64,000 nt of DNA, taken from positions 9,041,916 to 9,105,915 of the forward strand of contig OY294045.1 in assembly GCA_958510825.1 (NCBI GenBank). Reading direction: 5' to 3'. The DNA is from Brachypterus glaber (taxonomy: Eukaryota > Arthropoda > Insecta > Coleoptera > Kateretidae). Under the pieces are notes generated by a model. That model had not been told where the DNA came from. It did no database searches and saw nothing but the letters and a program-made list of their open reading frames with translations. Position 1 is the first letter of the stretch. Every line of letters begins with the position of its first letter. Positions 42,925 to 55,331 of this stretch are shown here, one piece after another. The position numbers and the translations under genes are program-made.

Positions 42925-43215
42925 AACTAAATTTTTTAAACGTCAGTTCAAAGTATTTATTTTAGCAATTTCCATTGATCAAGGCTACTTGATTTTTATA
43001 AAAATTTCAAGAAATATAATGTCTGTTAATAATTTATTTTATTATTTGAATAAAAATAGTTAAATAGTGCTAGTAGTGAAAAAACTAATATGTAAACTAC
43101 GGTAGAGAAGACTATTATAGCCTCGCACTCTTAAATCCCTTGATGCTACGTAGCTCGGGATTTAATACGCTCGGCTATAAAAAATGCCTTCTCTACCTTG
43201 GTATATAATAACTAT
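42925..43215 (-). repeat. Dispersed repeat N, copy 2
   Basis: Inverse of 11537-11830, including AAACGTCAGTTCAAAGTATT, TAGTGCTAGTAGTGAAAAAA and the hairpin GAGAAGACTATTATAGCC / GGCTATAAAAAATGCCTTCT with CpGs in the loop. Confidence 0.85.
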
Positions 43216-43447
43216 TCTATAATTTAATTAATTATTTTGCCACAAATTCTACGATGTAAATTTGGGAAATTAATTTTCAAATCCCTTGAAAGTATAAAAC
43301 CGAAACTAGTTTGTATATTAAATTTTGGTACTCGCAAAATAGATTAAGTCTTAAAGTTTCAGACTATTTAACAACTATTTATTATATACACGGAGAAGAT
43401 CGTTAATTTTTACAAAAAAAAACTACAGTATAAAAGAGAAAAAGATA

Positions 43448-43634
43448 CAAGTCGCTTGCAAAACAACTTTACACTACGATATTTCAAGAAATCTTTGACA
43501 TAGAGACTTTAAATTTGGAACAAACTTTGTTTACTACTTAGAAAATCTTTGTTCCAAATTTCAAATAACTGGGTCAAAGCGTTTTTGAAATATCGTAGTG
43601 TAAACTTGTTTTACAAGCGACTTGCATCTTTTTC
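43448..43634. repeat. Inverted repeat, about 60-75-bp arms
   Basis: GATACAAGTCGCTTGCAAAA and TTTACACTACGATATTTCAA pair with AAATATCGTAGTGTAAAC and TTACAAGCGACTTGCATC. Inner TTTGGAACAAA / TTTGTTCCAAA continues the stem. Foldback element. Confidence 0.85.
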
Positions 43635-43641
43635 TCCTCTA

Positions 43642-43804
43642 TAAAGACTCGATAATCAGGATCTTTGTTATCCGAATGAGGCGGTAATCCGAACGATAAA
43701 ATTCGGACAAAAAATAAGTACCATACTTTATAGTCCGAATTTTATCGTTCGGATTAGCGCATAATTCGGATTACCGAAGATCCGGATTATCGAGTCTCTA
43801 CTGT
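43642..43804. mobile_element. Mariner-type foldback MITE
   Basis: AAGACTCGATAATCAGGATC and TCCGAACGATAAAATTCGG on the left, inverted on the right, ending GATTATCGAGTCTCTACTG then TA. Arms of about 75 bp. Related but degraded sequence (TTATCCGGATTACCCGG) appears at 63000-63180. Confidence 0.75.
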
Positions 43805-44488
43805 ATTGTTTTTTCTACATTATGAAGAAATATTTTAAATTTTGGCGAAGGCGCGATAATATAAAACAATAAATATAACATTGGCTTTTTTTATTATTAT
43901 GATTAGCAATAGTGAGCTTTTATATAAACAAAATTGATATGTAAGCTGTATTTTTACGTTTCTCGACGCTTTGTGTTTAAATAAACTGATTTCAGCAAAA
44001 ATGCCTCTCCACAGCTTTTGGCTGTCCTGAAAGATTCTTGCTTACTATGACTTTAGAACCCTAGGTTCCTTACTTAATGCTCTCCACTGGGAATAAAAAA
44101 AATCTGTATGGGGCCCGGCCGGCCAGGGTGAAGTGTTAAAAACTGTTTTTTCGAAAAACATTTTTTATTTTTTATTTTTTTTCGTGAATCAGAGTGGAAA
44201 ATATAATTTTTCTTCAAGTGCACTAATATATTCATATTTTATAACTGAACACACTAGATAGAAGTGATCGATTTTTTTACAGTAAAAAAATGAGTTCATT
44301 TTTGTACGCCGTAAAAAAAAGTTAGTTAGCAAAACCGCCACCGGCGGCAGAAATCTTTGATTTTGATGACAGCCATACTTCACAGATATTTCTTTGTTAT
44401 GTAAACAGGTCGTTAACTCGAGATTCTGTACAAAAACGTGTGAAATTGATTTAAAATGATTGAAGAAGAATATATATATATATATATA
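43805..44488. other. No recognisable gene
   Basis: AT-rich sequence with a short GGGCCCGGCCGGCC block at 44111-44124 and a (TA)n run just before 44489. Confidence 0.5.
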
Positions 44489-45482
44489 TTAGGGTGCTTT
44501 TTTTTTTCGACATTTTTTTTTTCCGGTCCCATCACGAAATTTTGTTGGAAGTACCCTAAAAAAAATTCTCTCAAAATTTTAGCCCTTAATATTAATATTA
44601 AGTAGTTAACCAAGGCATGTAAAGATTTCCCATTGAAAATACACGTAAACTTTGATTTTTTTTTTCTTTAAATTTCTATAGCTTAGCGGCATTTTATGGC
44701 ATCGCTTCGTCCATAGACAGGTATTTCTCCAAATTGAATGCTCTACAAAAGTGCCCATTGCGGCATAATCATAATTCGTACTGGTGAGGTAGTTTGGGCC
44801 ACCAAACCCAATTTTTTCATAAAATTTACGTTTTTCTGTATTTATCTCGTAATTGACAAGAGCTAAAAAAAATATTCAAATGATAAACTTGTAGGAAATT
44901 TAATTTCCTACAAAAATGGTCCTTGGCACTAAATCGCTAACATCAATATTTCTTGAGATATTAAATTTTAAAGTTTTTGTTATTTCAAATTATTATCGAG
45001 TATCACGTCAAATTATAAAAAATCGTTATTTCATTATACATCATTATCTCAATAAATATTGATGTTACCTATTTAGTGCCAAGCACCATTTTTGTAGGAA
45101 ATTGAATTTCCTACAAGTTTGTCATTTAAATATTTTTTGTAGCTCTTGTCAATTACGAGATAAGGACAAAAAAACGTAAATTTTATGAAAAAATTGGGTT
45201 TGGTGGCCCAAACTACCTCACCAGTACGAGTTATGATTTTGATTTTGAGAAATACCTGTCTATGGACGAAGCGATGCCATAAAATGCCGCTAAGCTATAG
45301 AAATTTAAAGAAAAAAAAATCAAAGTTTACGTGTATTTTCAATGGGAAATCTTTACATGCCTTGGTCCACTACTTAATATTAATATTAAGGGCTAAAATT
45401 ATGAGGGTTTTTTTTAGGGTACTTCCAACAAAATTTCGTGATGGGACCAAAAAAAAAATAGTCGAAAAAAAAAGCACCCTAA
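44489..45482. mobile_element. 994-bp full-length foldback element
   Basis: TTAGGGTGCTTTTTTTTTTC at the left and AAAAGCACCCTAA at the right, flanked by TA repeats. The arms (about 44489-44960 and 45030-45482) pair through nearly the whole element, with matching GATTTCCCATTGAAAATACA, GCCGCTAAGCTATAG and GTAGGAAATT blocks. An open frame inside (45185-45535) has no homology. The arm length is unusual for a MITE. Confidence 0.88.
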
Positions 45483-45742
45483 TATATATGGATTGTACAC
45501 CTACAAATCTCACCGAAATTCCAAATGCTACATAAAAACAAATACCATAAAAATCTCGAAAATTGTACGATTCAGCCTACAAGAAATTTTTGAAATGGGC
45601 TAAGGAAGGTTTAAGTTTATTCCGAAAGTGTTTTATTGCCATATTTTAGTAAAAAACATATTCTATTATTGAATAAATTAAATGCAAAATTTTTTATAAA
45701 AAATAATATTTAGAACCCTTGAAGAAAAAATAGTATGTTTCA

Positions 45743-45832
45743 CTCAGAGGAAAAGTGCTTTTTTTTACTCGTCTTCGCGTCGTCCGTAAATTCTACAGAC
45801 TAGTATAAAAGGCTTCACTTTTTCTCTTAGCA
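45743..45832. repeat. Small foldback, family also at window end
   Basis: CAGAGGAAAAGTG, ACTCGTCTTCGCGTCGTC and AGACTAGTATAAAAG, CACTTTTTCTCTTAG form an imperfect hairpin. The left arm of a second copy begins at 63952. Confidence 0.7.
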
Positions 45833-45929
45833 AAACAATACATGAGTATTTTTATTTTTATCTTATTCAATTTTAAGTAAATATCTCCTGAGAATACTTA
45901 TACCTAAAAATGGGAATTTTGTAAAGATA

Positions 45930-46318
45930 ACACAGGTTTACAAAAAAAAAGTCGGGACTATTTGACCGGACCATGGTATTCCTAGGTATTTTGGCGCCCT
46001 GAATCAGATCCCGGGGTCAGTTTTGCCCCATCACGTCAGGAAAACGAGATTTTAAGGTCATTTGAGGTCAAAATGGTGATTTTTTGGGAGCGGCCCCGGG
46101 ACAATATCTCAAGCGACCTGTTAACTTCACGGGTAACTGTGCATGTCTTGAATACTTCCCAAAAAATCACCATTTTGACCTCCAAATGACCTTGAAATCT
46201 CGTTTTCCTGACGTGATGGGGCAAAACTGACCCCGGGATCTGATTCAGGGCGCCAAAATACCTAGGAATACCATGGTCCGGTCAAATAGTCCTGACTTTT
46301 TTTTTTGTAAACCTGTGT
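45930..46318. mobile_element. 389-bp foldback with 155-bp arms
   Basis: ACACAGGTTTACAAAAAA and GACTATTTGACCGGACCATG at the left, inverted at the right. Arms include GGCGCCCTGAATCAGATCCC and GTTTTGCCCCATCACGTCAG. The arms are nearly identical; the loop is GGAGCGGCCCCGGGACAATA and following bases. More GC-rich than its surroundings. Confidence 0.9.
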
Positions 46319-46592
46319 AATCGTAGGAAAATTTATTTTTTCAAGACGACACTATATTTCCATTTACTTTTACAACCACTTATCTGATCATCGTTTAAAA
46401 GCCTAACCGTGTCTCATAAATAATGATTTGGGGTAGGCCCAAGTGCCATTATTTTCCTTGCCTTCGGTATTAGTCACTGAACTACCCTAAACTCCCTTAG
46501 AAACTGATAGGAAGATTGTTTAATTCAAGAGATTAGAACAAGTTTCCAATACGGACAAAGATATGTAATGCTTTGAAGTCGATAGTATACTA

Positions 46593-47287
46593 CAGTGCGG
46601 TCCAAAAGTCACCCCTGCCCCCCCCCCTCCCTTTAACTTTTGAACGAGTTGAGATTTCTACTTCAAATTTAGAACTCTTAAATAAGACAACTTAAACTAT
46701 CTTTTAGCGTATATTTGATATTTTCAGCTCTTAAAATGTGGGCAGGGGGGCATGGGGGGGACATTTTTTTAAAAGGAAAGGGGGGTCGTGTGATACATCA
46801 TTTTAAAGCTTATAAAATTCTCTATTTAAACTAACATTTTTAAATTTTTAAAAAATGTTTTTTAAGGTTTTGATTTTTCAAATTTTTGTGCTAAAACATT
46901 CGATTTTTTAAGTTTTTTTTTATCAATTTTTATTTATGTCAACTAAAATTAGTTTAAAAGTATAATTAACATTTTTTTATGAAGAAATTAGGCATTTTTA
47001 AAAAATTATTTGTTTTTTAGAGGAATTTTGACATTAATACCCATTTTCAACCCCATTTTAAACCCATTTTTTTTTTAAATTAAAAATATGGAGTTAAATG
47101 GATAATTTTATAAGCTTTAAAATGATGTATTACACGACCCCCCTTTCCATTTAAAAAAATGTGCCCCGATGTCCCCCTGTCCACACTTTAAGAGCTGAAA
47201 GTATTAAATATATACTAAAAGATAATTTAAGTTGTCTTATTTAAAAGTTCCAAAGTTAAGAGGGGGGGTGACTTTTGGACCGCTATG
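46593..47287. mobile_element. Family Z TIR element, copy 2
   Basis: TA-CAGTGCGGTCCAAAAGTC to GTGACTTTTGGACCGCTATG-TA. Same plan as 39567-40201, with C-run and G-run blocks next to the ends. Confidence 0.85.
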
Positions 47288-47659
47288 TATACTGGAAATT
47301 CAATAAAACCTGCAGTGACTCATACCTCTGCTGCTTTCGTATAAGGGGTCCGCCTTTGCGAAGCTTCTACGAAATTACGCGAGTCGCACCCGACCTGGTA
47401 TTATCTTCGCCAAGTCCAAACCAAGCGGTTTTTTGAATATTGTTTCTTATCATATTTCGAAGAGCTGATTAGATTTTGGGGGTAAACGATTGGGGGTAAG
47501 GCGTAAAACGCTTATTTCATTAGGCAACAAATCGCAACTTTTTTTTTTGCCCGGATCGGAAAGTTAATTCGAGGGCGTAGAATCCGAATCCAGCACCTGA
47601 AATTTTTGAGATATAAGTTCAGGTAATAATGACGTTTTTTTCAAAATCTTTTAAAAAAG

Positions 47660-48359
47660 AGTAGAATTTTGAAAATTTCGGTTGGTCGATCGGTCTGTCC
47701 GGGAAATCTTGTGGCCACGATAACTTAAGAACGTTTTAAGCTAGAGACTTGAAATTTGGCATAAAGGTATGTTACCAAAAGTTCTCGCTCGGGATTGTTT
47801 TTGGTGAACAATGGGGTTTGGACTTTTTTTAGAAGAAATTTGAAAATTGTTATATAGGGGGTTCTAACGTTGCTGAAATTGAATCTGATAATAAAATTTG
47901 TCTAACTCCACCCCCGAGGGGGTGAGGGGGTAAATATTTTTAAATATTTTCAATATTTTCTTCAAAATTGGTATATAGGGGTTTTTGGAGTCGACGAATA
48001 TGAATCTGATAATAAATTTTTTCCAATTTCACCCCCTGAGGGGAGGGGTAGTTTTTGTGTAAACTGGTATATTGGGGTTTTTGAGGTTGCTGAAAGTGAA
48101 TCTGATTTAAAAAAATTCTAACTCCATCCCCAAAGGGGCGAGGGGGGGCTAGTTCTCGTGAAAATTGGTATATTGGGGTTTTACAGGTTGCTGAAAGTGA
48201 ATCTGGTAATGAAAAATTCTAACTCCACCAGATAAGGGTCGGGGGGTAGTTTTCGTGAAAATTGTTATATTTTTAAGGTTGCTAAAAGTGAATCTGATAA
48301 TAAAAAATCCATTTTACGCGCGGAGGTGAAAAATGGGAAAGCTGTTTTACTGGGCAGTG
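47660..48359 (-). repeat. Family Y element, inverted, with tandem array
   Basis: Begins with GGTCGGTCTGTCCGGGA-type sequence (CGATCGGTCTGTCCGGGAAA), then repeated units of GAATCTGATAATAAA..CCACCCCC..GGTATATTGGGGTTTTT, ending ACTGGGCAGTG. Mirror image of 38373-39220. Confidence 0.8.
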
Positions 48360-48620
48360 TATTTATATCTGCAACAAGTATCTAATACTTTAGATTATAA
48401 TTTTATTCTTTCTCTGTGTGAAGATCGAACATTTTGTTTCCAAACATTTTATACTTTTCTCTCTCTAGGACTGCGAAGAGCCTAACAAAACCTTATTCCT
48501 CCTTTGCTGGAGGTAAAGGACCTCCACTGATTGTTAAATTGTATGATCGAAGTGTGTACTGGAAAATCTGATTAAACTCCTTATCTAACAGAAATGTTAG
48601 ATAGTAAAGATGAAAAAAAA

Positions 48621-49330
48621 ACAAGCCGTGAAGATATGTAATGCTACGCGTTCCATCATATATTATTCACAGTAAATGGTGTAGTGCATTTACCCAAATA
48701 CTTTTTGAAAAAACAAAAAAAAAATAAAAAAAATAAATATTTTTTTTAAAAAAAGGTATTCTTTTGAAAAGCGAAAAATAAAAAAAATATATTAAAAAAA
48801 ATCGAAATTTTTATTTAAATTTTCTTTTTGCGAAAAACGAAAAAAATTTGAAAAAAACAAAAAAAATTAAAAAAAAAATTCAAATTTTATTTTATTTTCT
48901 TTTTGCAAAAAACAAAAAAAAAATAAAAAAAGTTTTTTGAAAATTATATTTTTTTTTATTTTTTTTTTTAAGTTTAACTCCCCACAACTTTTTTGTTTTT
49001 GTGGGGATTACTTTCAAAATTGGTAGAATTGATCCTTGATAATAAAAGTAACTTTTCCTGAAAAAGTTACGTTAATCGGAATTTTCTTTCAGTTTTTTTC
49101 GATTTTTTAAAAAATTTAACCTCATAACTTTTTTGTTTTTTGAGGGGATTGCTTTCAAAAACAATAAAGATCTTCCCCTCACAGAACTTGATTTTTCCTG
49201 AAAATTTCAAGTCGATCGGATTATTTGTTCTTGAGTTATCGTGACAAAAATCAGACGGACAGCCGGACATTTATTCGAAACTACCGTATAACATTATTCT
49301 AGCGCAGGCACTCTGTATAATATAACAGAT
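48621..49330. repeat. Family X element, longest copy
   Basis: From ACAAGCCGTGAAGATATGTA and ATATTATTCACAGTAAATG through long A/T-tract DNA to AAAATTTCAAGTCGATCGG, CGTGACAAAAATCAGACGG and TATTCTAGCGCAGGCACTCT. It shows both ends of the family in one piece. Small open frames come from repeated AAGTTATG-like text. Confidence 0.7.
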
Positions 49331-49764
49331 AACAGATGAAAAATCAGTTTGCGACTTAGCTTTTAGTGCACGAGAGAAAAGCTCACTCGAGTGTACTAAA
49401 AGCCACACGCAAACAAATTTCGTATACTATTTTATCTGGGTTCGACTGTGAGAGCCCAAAGTTAAAAAAAAACGAAAAAATTAAAACTGATTACATTGAC
49501 AGTTACTTGAAAATAGCCAAAAGTATGTACTGTCAGAATGGAAAAAGAAAAGCCTTCGGCTTTCATAAAATCTTCAAAAAGCACTAGTGCTTGAATATTA
49601 ACATTAATAAACATACATGTGTGCTTAATACTAAGTAGAACTTTTTTGATTTATTTTTTTGTCTTGTGAATCTATTGTTTACTTAAATCCCTTTTCGTTC
49701 GTTCGTTTGTTCTGTATAAAAATATAACACTGTGCCTCATGTTATTTTTGGGTTAGTTAGGGAA

Positions 49765-50258
49765 AGGGTTGCCAACTCTGAATCATGAAAATAAAGGACA
49801 TACGTCTCAAAAAAACAAAAAAAACGAAACCACTTGGGTTTTTTAAATTTTTTAATATAAAATTACTTATTTTCGCAAAATATCGTAATTAGAGGCAAAT
49901 AAAATAACATACTCCTTCCGGAATTGTAATTCCAAAGCTTTGTATGCGAGACTGATAGCGATGTGACCGACGCAGGTGGGCAGAGCTTTAAGTCCAAAAA
50001 AAAAAAAGTCCAAACTCCCTAACCCGTCTACTTTTAAGGGACAACTTTGCAATTTGATTTAAATTGTATGATCTTTAAAAATAGTTACAAGTGACACATG
50101 GACCTACAATAAATTATTATAAATAAATGTCCACATTTTTTAAGATCAGTCGTAAATTTAAAGGGCATTTAGCGTCTTTTAAGGGTTTTACAAAGGACAA
50201 AGGACATAAGTAAAAAATAAAGGACTATCCTTTGAAATAAAGGACGGTTGGTAACCCT
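49765..50258. mobile_element. TIR element ending AGGGTTGCCAAC
   Basis: AGGGTTGCCAAC at the left and GTTGGTAACCCT at the right (one mismatch), with nearby AAAATAAAGGACAT / GAAATAAAGGACGG in direct sense. Non-coding interior. Confidence 0.6.
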
Positions 50259-50499
50259 AGTAGGGAAGATTCTAACTGTTTCATTGACCCTTCTTTATTT
50301 TTTTCCAAACATAGTTTTTCTTTCAACTTATTTACAAGTCGCTAAAATTTTAAAACTTTACATTGTAATTAACATAGACTAACTAAATTTATGTTTTACC
50401 TAATGAACATTGTACAATGTACATATCTTTTAAAATAAAAAAAAATAAAATAAAATATTTAGACAATTGTAATTGCAATAAAGATGGTTATAAAATATA

Positions 50500-51228
50500 C
50501 AGGGTTATTCAGAAATAAGTTCGAGAAATTTAAGAGGCGATTCTACGTTAAAAAATATGAAAAAAAGTTCCTATAAAGGCTGGTCCGGAAATGAGCCGTA
50601 AGGAAGCTGCCGGCCTTTCGAAGATGGAGATATTGAATGGGGAACAAAAAAAGTACCAATAATATTTTAATGCTGCAGGGCGATTCTTCATTTCAAACTA
50701 AGCAAAAAAATATTATTCACCAAAACACCTAATTTAATATTAAAGGAGTTATAGCCTTTTAAAAAGTAACATTTTTAGTGGCACAAAATGTTTCTTCCTC
50801 CTAATTGCATTTTTTTTTGAAAACGGTTGTTCCTACAGAGTTACACTATATGGCATTTTTTATGCATTTTTACTGAAGGCATCTATATTTATTACAAAAA
50901 GTCTAAAAAAAAATAAACATAAAAAAGTTTGGGGTAAAAATGTGTTAAGCTTCAAATATTTTGTCCGTCTAGGCACGCCTCTGGATAAATTCAAAAAAAT
51001 AAATTAACATTATTGCCCTTATTAATACTAGTATACCTGCAAAAGCTCGTCACTCTAGTTTAAAGGGTACAAGAGTTATAATTAAAAACCTTATTTTTAT
51101 TACAATTTTAAAGAGCCGTAGCTCCCTTAGGACTCATTTCCGGACCAACCTTTATAGGAACTTTTTTTCATATTTTTAAACGTAGAATCAGCTTTTAAAT
51201 TTTTCGAACTTATTTCTGAATAACCCTG
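50500..51228 (+). mobile_element. Long-TIR element family U, copy 3
   Basis: TA-CAGGGTTATTCAGAAATAA to TTATTTCTGAATAACCCTG-TA: a perfect outer TIR. Inner sequence as in copies 1 and 2. Its outer end differs from copies 1 and 2, so it is a separate subfamily. Confidence 0.85.
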
Positions 51229-52195
51229 TATATTTAGATAAAATCTGCTTTTTAAAACAGATTAGATAAAATCTGCTTAAAAGCAAAAAATAATATTAGT
51301 TTAAAGCTTAAAAAAAGTGACGTCGCCCAATAAAAGTGATTCATTTTAAATTATGCTCTTTAATTAAATAGTGTACAGTTAACTCCACAAAAAACTCAAG
51401 TTTTAAATATGCCAAAATGTACACTTTATTGATTATAATCAATAATAATAATTAATAATAAAATAATTATTTTATAGTACAACTAGGATTTTAAGATTTA
51501 TTTGATGCATTTCCAATTTATAACTATAATAAATAATTTTAACAAATATTGTCAACATTGACAATCGCATAGTTTGTAAACAGTTATTCAATTTATACAA
51601 TAAATTTTCAATCTTGCGTTTTTTTTTTGGATTCAAGTGTACGAATGCGAAGATCCTTTTTTAGCAAACAATTCGAGTTCCAATAATTCAAAGCCATATG
51701 TCACTTAGTTGTTTTTCGCCATCCTGTTCAATCGAACCAAAAACCAAAATTGAATTATCCCATCTTCTAAAAGAGAGAGATTTATTTCCAGAAAACATTG
51801 CCATCTGCAGAGCGTTATTAATGGCACAGACGGAGTAAAAAGTGGACATTAAAGCTTTAATTAAAACAGGGCTTTAAAATTCATTCGTCGCATGCACAGT
51901 GATCAAAATTTTAATAGCTACTAGTAATATACTGGTAGCAGGGCCGTAGCTAGGGGGGGATAAGCCCTCCTGCCCTTTGGCTCCCCCCTGTCGTTTTCGC
52001 TGGTATTTTTTAAGTCACCTACCTTTGGGCGCCAACTTTTTTTTGCAAGGGGTCCAAGTTTGGTAGAAACCGTCAGGGACAAAGATTTTTTTCATAGGTA
52101 TTTTTTTGGGCGCCAATTTTGGTTGAAACCGTCAGGGACACAGTTCTTTTTTTTGAGGGTGCCACCCTGGGGGCTGAACCCCACCTAGATTTTTT
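51229..52195. other. No recognisable gene
   Basis: A small direct repeat AGATAAAATCTGCTT (twice in 51236-51286) and AT-rich DNA. From about 51940 the sequence becomes richer in G and C, with GGTTGAAACCGTCAGGGACA-like phrases repeated at 52065 and 52121. Confidence 0.5.
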
Positions 52196-52430
52196 TCTGG
52201 TGTCCGTCTGTCCGTCTGTCTGTCTGTCCGTCCGATGTCACGTTTTTTGTGGACACGATAACTCAATAACGGATAATCCGATCAACTTGAACTTTTCAGG
52301 AAAAATCAAGCACTATGAAGGGAAGATTTCTATTGTTTTTGAAAGTAATCCCCACAAAAACCAAAAAGTTATGGAGCGTAACACTTTTAAAAAAAGCGAA
52401 AAATGGCAGAAAGAAAATTTTGATTAAGGT
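52196..52430 (+). repeat. Family X segment
   Basis: GTCCGTCTGTCCGTCTGTCT, GATGTCACGTTTTTTGTGG, ATCCGATCAACTTGAACTTT, AATCCCCACAAAAACC, AAGTTATGGAGCG. An open frame across it (52119-52427) is repeat-derived. Confidence 0.7.
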
Positions 52431-52441
52431 AATTGTCCGGG

Positions 52442-52897
52442 GGCCCACGCCCAGTAGGTTTTTTTTATTACCTCACCGTTGAGACTTTGTATATATGTTC
52501 TTTATTTCCAGTCAAACAACTTCTTATATAAGAAAATTCTCGGTAGCGGGGCGTATTTTTTGGGTCCAACCCTTAATTTTAAGGCCTCCCACAACGCAAA
52601 AGTCCAAACTATGTTAGGTTAGTTCTGCCGTGCTAAGCTGAAAGGTCCTATCTACATAGGTTTAACATATACAGAAAGGACCTTTCAGCTTAGCAAGGCA
52701 GATCGTTTAATAAAAATATTTAAAATCAAGTGGTAATCTTGTCCGACAAAAATTTTCTGGCAATACCATTGTGGGACGCCCTAAAGTTAAGGGTTGTTCT
52801 ACCTACCGAGAATTTTCTTATACAAGAAGTTGTTTAAATGGACATAAAGAACACCTCAACGGTGAGGTAATAAAAAAAATCTACTTGGTGTGGGCTT
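52442..52897. mobile_element. Foldback with hairpin centre
   Basis: Outer arms GGCCCACGCCCAGTAGG, TATTACCTCACCGTTGAG pair with CTCAACGGTGAGGTAATA and CTACTTGGTGTGGGC. The centre (52624-52706) is a second hairpin GCTAAGCTGAAAGGTCCT / AGGACCTTTCAGCTTAGC. Confidence 0.8.
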
Positions 52898-53066
52898 CCA
52901 GACTTTTTCAGGGAAAATTACTTTATTCCAATGATCAATTCTACAAATTTTGAATGTAATCCCCATAAAAACAAATAAAATATAGGATGTTAAACTTAAA
53001 AAAAATTTAAAAAACTATCATTTTCAAAAACATTTTTTTTTCACAAATTTTTCGTTTTTTAACCCC

Positions 53067-53150
53067 TTCGCTCCTGTAGGGACATATGTGTCCCAGCAGA
53101 TATTTAAAAATACCTTTCGCTCCTGTAGGGACATATATGTCCCAGCAGAT
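53067..53150. repeat. Two copies of a 35-bp unit with palindrome
   Basis: TTCGCTCCTGTAGGGACATA..GTCCCAGCAGAT occurs at 53067 and 53116. GGGACATATGTGTCCC and GGGACATATATGTCCC are palindromes. The preceding TTAACCCCTTCGCTCC resembles piggyBac-type ends, but no partner was found. 53151-53830 beyond shows nothing recognisable. Confidence 0.75.
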
Positions 53151-53830
53151 GTTCAACAAATCCTATAGCCAAAAAGAACATTTAAAATGCGCAGGGGAAA
53201 TTGGACCGCACGGTATAACTAACTGTAGCACAATATGGTTCAAGAAAGCAGATATCATTAAAAAAGTATGTAAATATTATCCCAAAAAATCTCGATAGAT
53301 AGTTTTTTACATAGCCAGTAAACAATATGACTAGACACTTTTTGTTATATTTTACTTTTGTTATAAAAGCACCAAAAATAATTAATTTTACGCATGATTA
53401 ATGGCTCACAGACTATAAAATGCGTTTATTATCGACGACTTTATCGTAATTGTAAAACAAACTAATGACTAAATTACTGACGATTAAAAAACAATGAGTA
53501 CGGGAAAACGGGGTAAAAATATATGAGAACAATCTTAATTTGTTTTATGTAATAAAAATAAAAAAGGTCTAATGTTTGCAAAGTATTTATTCTAAAGTTT
53601 TAAAGAAATTTTTACCTTTAGTACCGCCTACCAAATTATTTTTAGTAGATCTATACAAAACTTTACATATCTATCAAATGGTTTTTATTCGATAAAGGTA
53701 CTTTTTGTATGATGAATCTGTAAGAAAAGTTTGATTTTTCATATATAGCGAAAAGTAAAATAGTCGATGTTAATTAGTTCATTTATATTAAAACTGACGA
53801 CATTTATACTCAAAATAAAAAAATAGCATA

Positions 53831-53937
53831 TGATACACGGGCGATTACGGTTGCCAACCTCGCTTTCCGAGCTTGGTCGGCATTCTCCGTAATCGCTTTT
53901 AAAACAGTATTTTTCGTTCTTGTATCATAAATAACAA
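53831..53937. repeat. Hairpin with CpG-rich loop
   Basis: TGATACACGGGCGATTACGG pairs with CCGTAATCGC and GTATCA; the loop holds CTCGCTTTCCGAGCTTGGTC. Same plan as 25501-25635. Confidence 0.75.
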
Positions 53938-55331
53938 TTTTTCTGCTTAGTTAAAACGTCCTAACTAACATTTTCGGCATATACCGGTTGTTCTTTGCCA
54001 TATTTATCAATTATGTAGGGTTCCCACCAGTCAGGGATATCAGGGAAGTCAGGGAAATTTAAATTAAAACCTATAAGTCAGGGAATATGGCCATTTATTC
54101 AAAAAATTAGGCAACAGCAATGTTAGTTATGACGTTTTAACTAAGGAGGGCAGTTTCAAGAGTCATTCAAAAGTTTCAAAATAATTTTTATTAGTTTAAA
54201 GAAAATGAACTGTTTTTTTTAATTACATAAATGTATATCGGCTTCCAGAAAGTAAAATTACACTAATGTCATTGTTAAACTTTGGAGAGATTTCAGAAAT
54301 GTTTTTTTTTTCTTGTCTTTACTTATAGACCTAACCACAGGTTTTGATTGTGCCGACAATAACTTTAATGCAACGTTGCCTTTAAACACTTAACACTTTT
54401 CTATCTTTCTTTTATATACCGTATAATATAAGTTACTTGTCTTGTATTTTTATTTATAATATTAATTTTAATTTTTAAATTAGAATTAAAATTCAAATTA
54501 ATGGTGAATAAAAAAATTGGGGGAAGGATTAAATTCTGTATTTTGAGTGCGCTCTAATTAGCTAATTAAACTTAATTAAGAAATAATTTGGCTTTTATTA
54601 TTTAATTTGTTTCGCATAAAACGAATCCATCCCAAGCTAATTGAATTTTGTTCAATCTATTAGTATGTTAATAAAGTTAGACATTAAAATTTAACTGTTA
54701 AAATTAGTCAACCGATTTGCAGTCGAAGTATTATGTTTTATCGTCAATATTTAATAATTAAGCGAGTCAGTAAAAAGTTGCCATAACTTCCTATATGTAT
54801 GATATTTCTCTTAAAGTAATGATTTCTTGCGTCACCCATTATCAAAGTCTTTTTGTAAGCCAATGAAAACAGCTTAAGGCATTTCTCTTATATTTAATTG
54901 TTTTATTTGTTGAAATTTCTCTCGACTACTGATTATATTTTCCTCATATTTTCTTATAAAATTACTTCTTACTTACTCTAATTAGTTCATAAATGTAGCC
55001 AGAAGTTATTACTCCATATTCAACACAGCGCGTAATCTTTAGAAGAGTATAATACGGTAGTTTCGAAATTTCCAAAATTAGATAATAATATGATATTATA
55101 TCCCCTCCTAGATGCGCCTTGAGTCCACGTCAAACCGAAATGTTTTCATTTCTATATCCAGGTAGATTTCACCTTCCCGCTTCTGGTCACCACCCACCGC
55201 TATAGTGGTATGTTGACAAATATGTTATCCTTCACCTCCTCGCAACCTCACCGCTATAGTGGTTTGTTTACAATTGGCTTTGTATATGTTCTACATAAAA
55301 CAAATCAACATTAATGCCATATCTATGTATA
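53938..55331. other. No recognisable gene
   Basis: Direct phrases GTCAGGGA repeated near 54030-54085, otherwise AT-rich. CACCGCTATAGTGG occurs twice at 55195-55208 and 55249-55262. Confidence 0.5.

Noticed and set aside
45185..45535. 116-aa frame in the 994-bp foldback
   Set aside because: No homology recognised; the opposite arm does not keep the same frame.
52119..52427. 102-aa frame with a Ser/Val/Cys-rich start
   Set aside because: Lies on family X repeat text; the CVSVC pattern is translated GTCTGTCC repeats.
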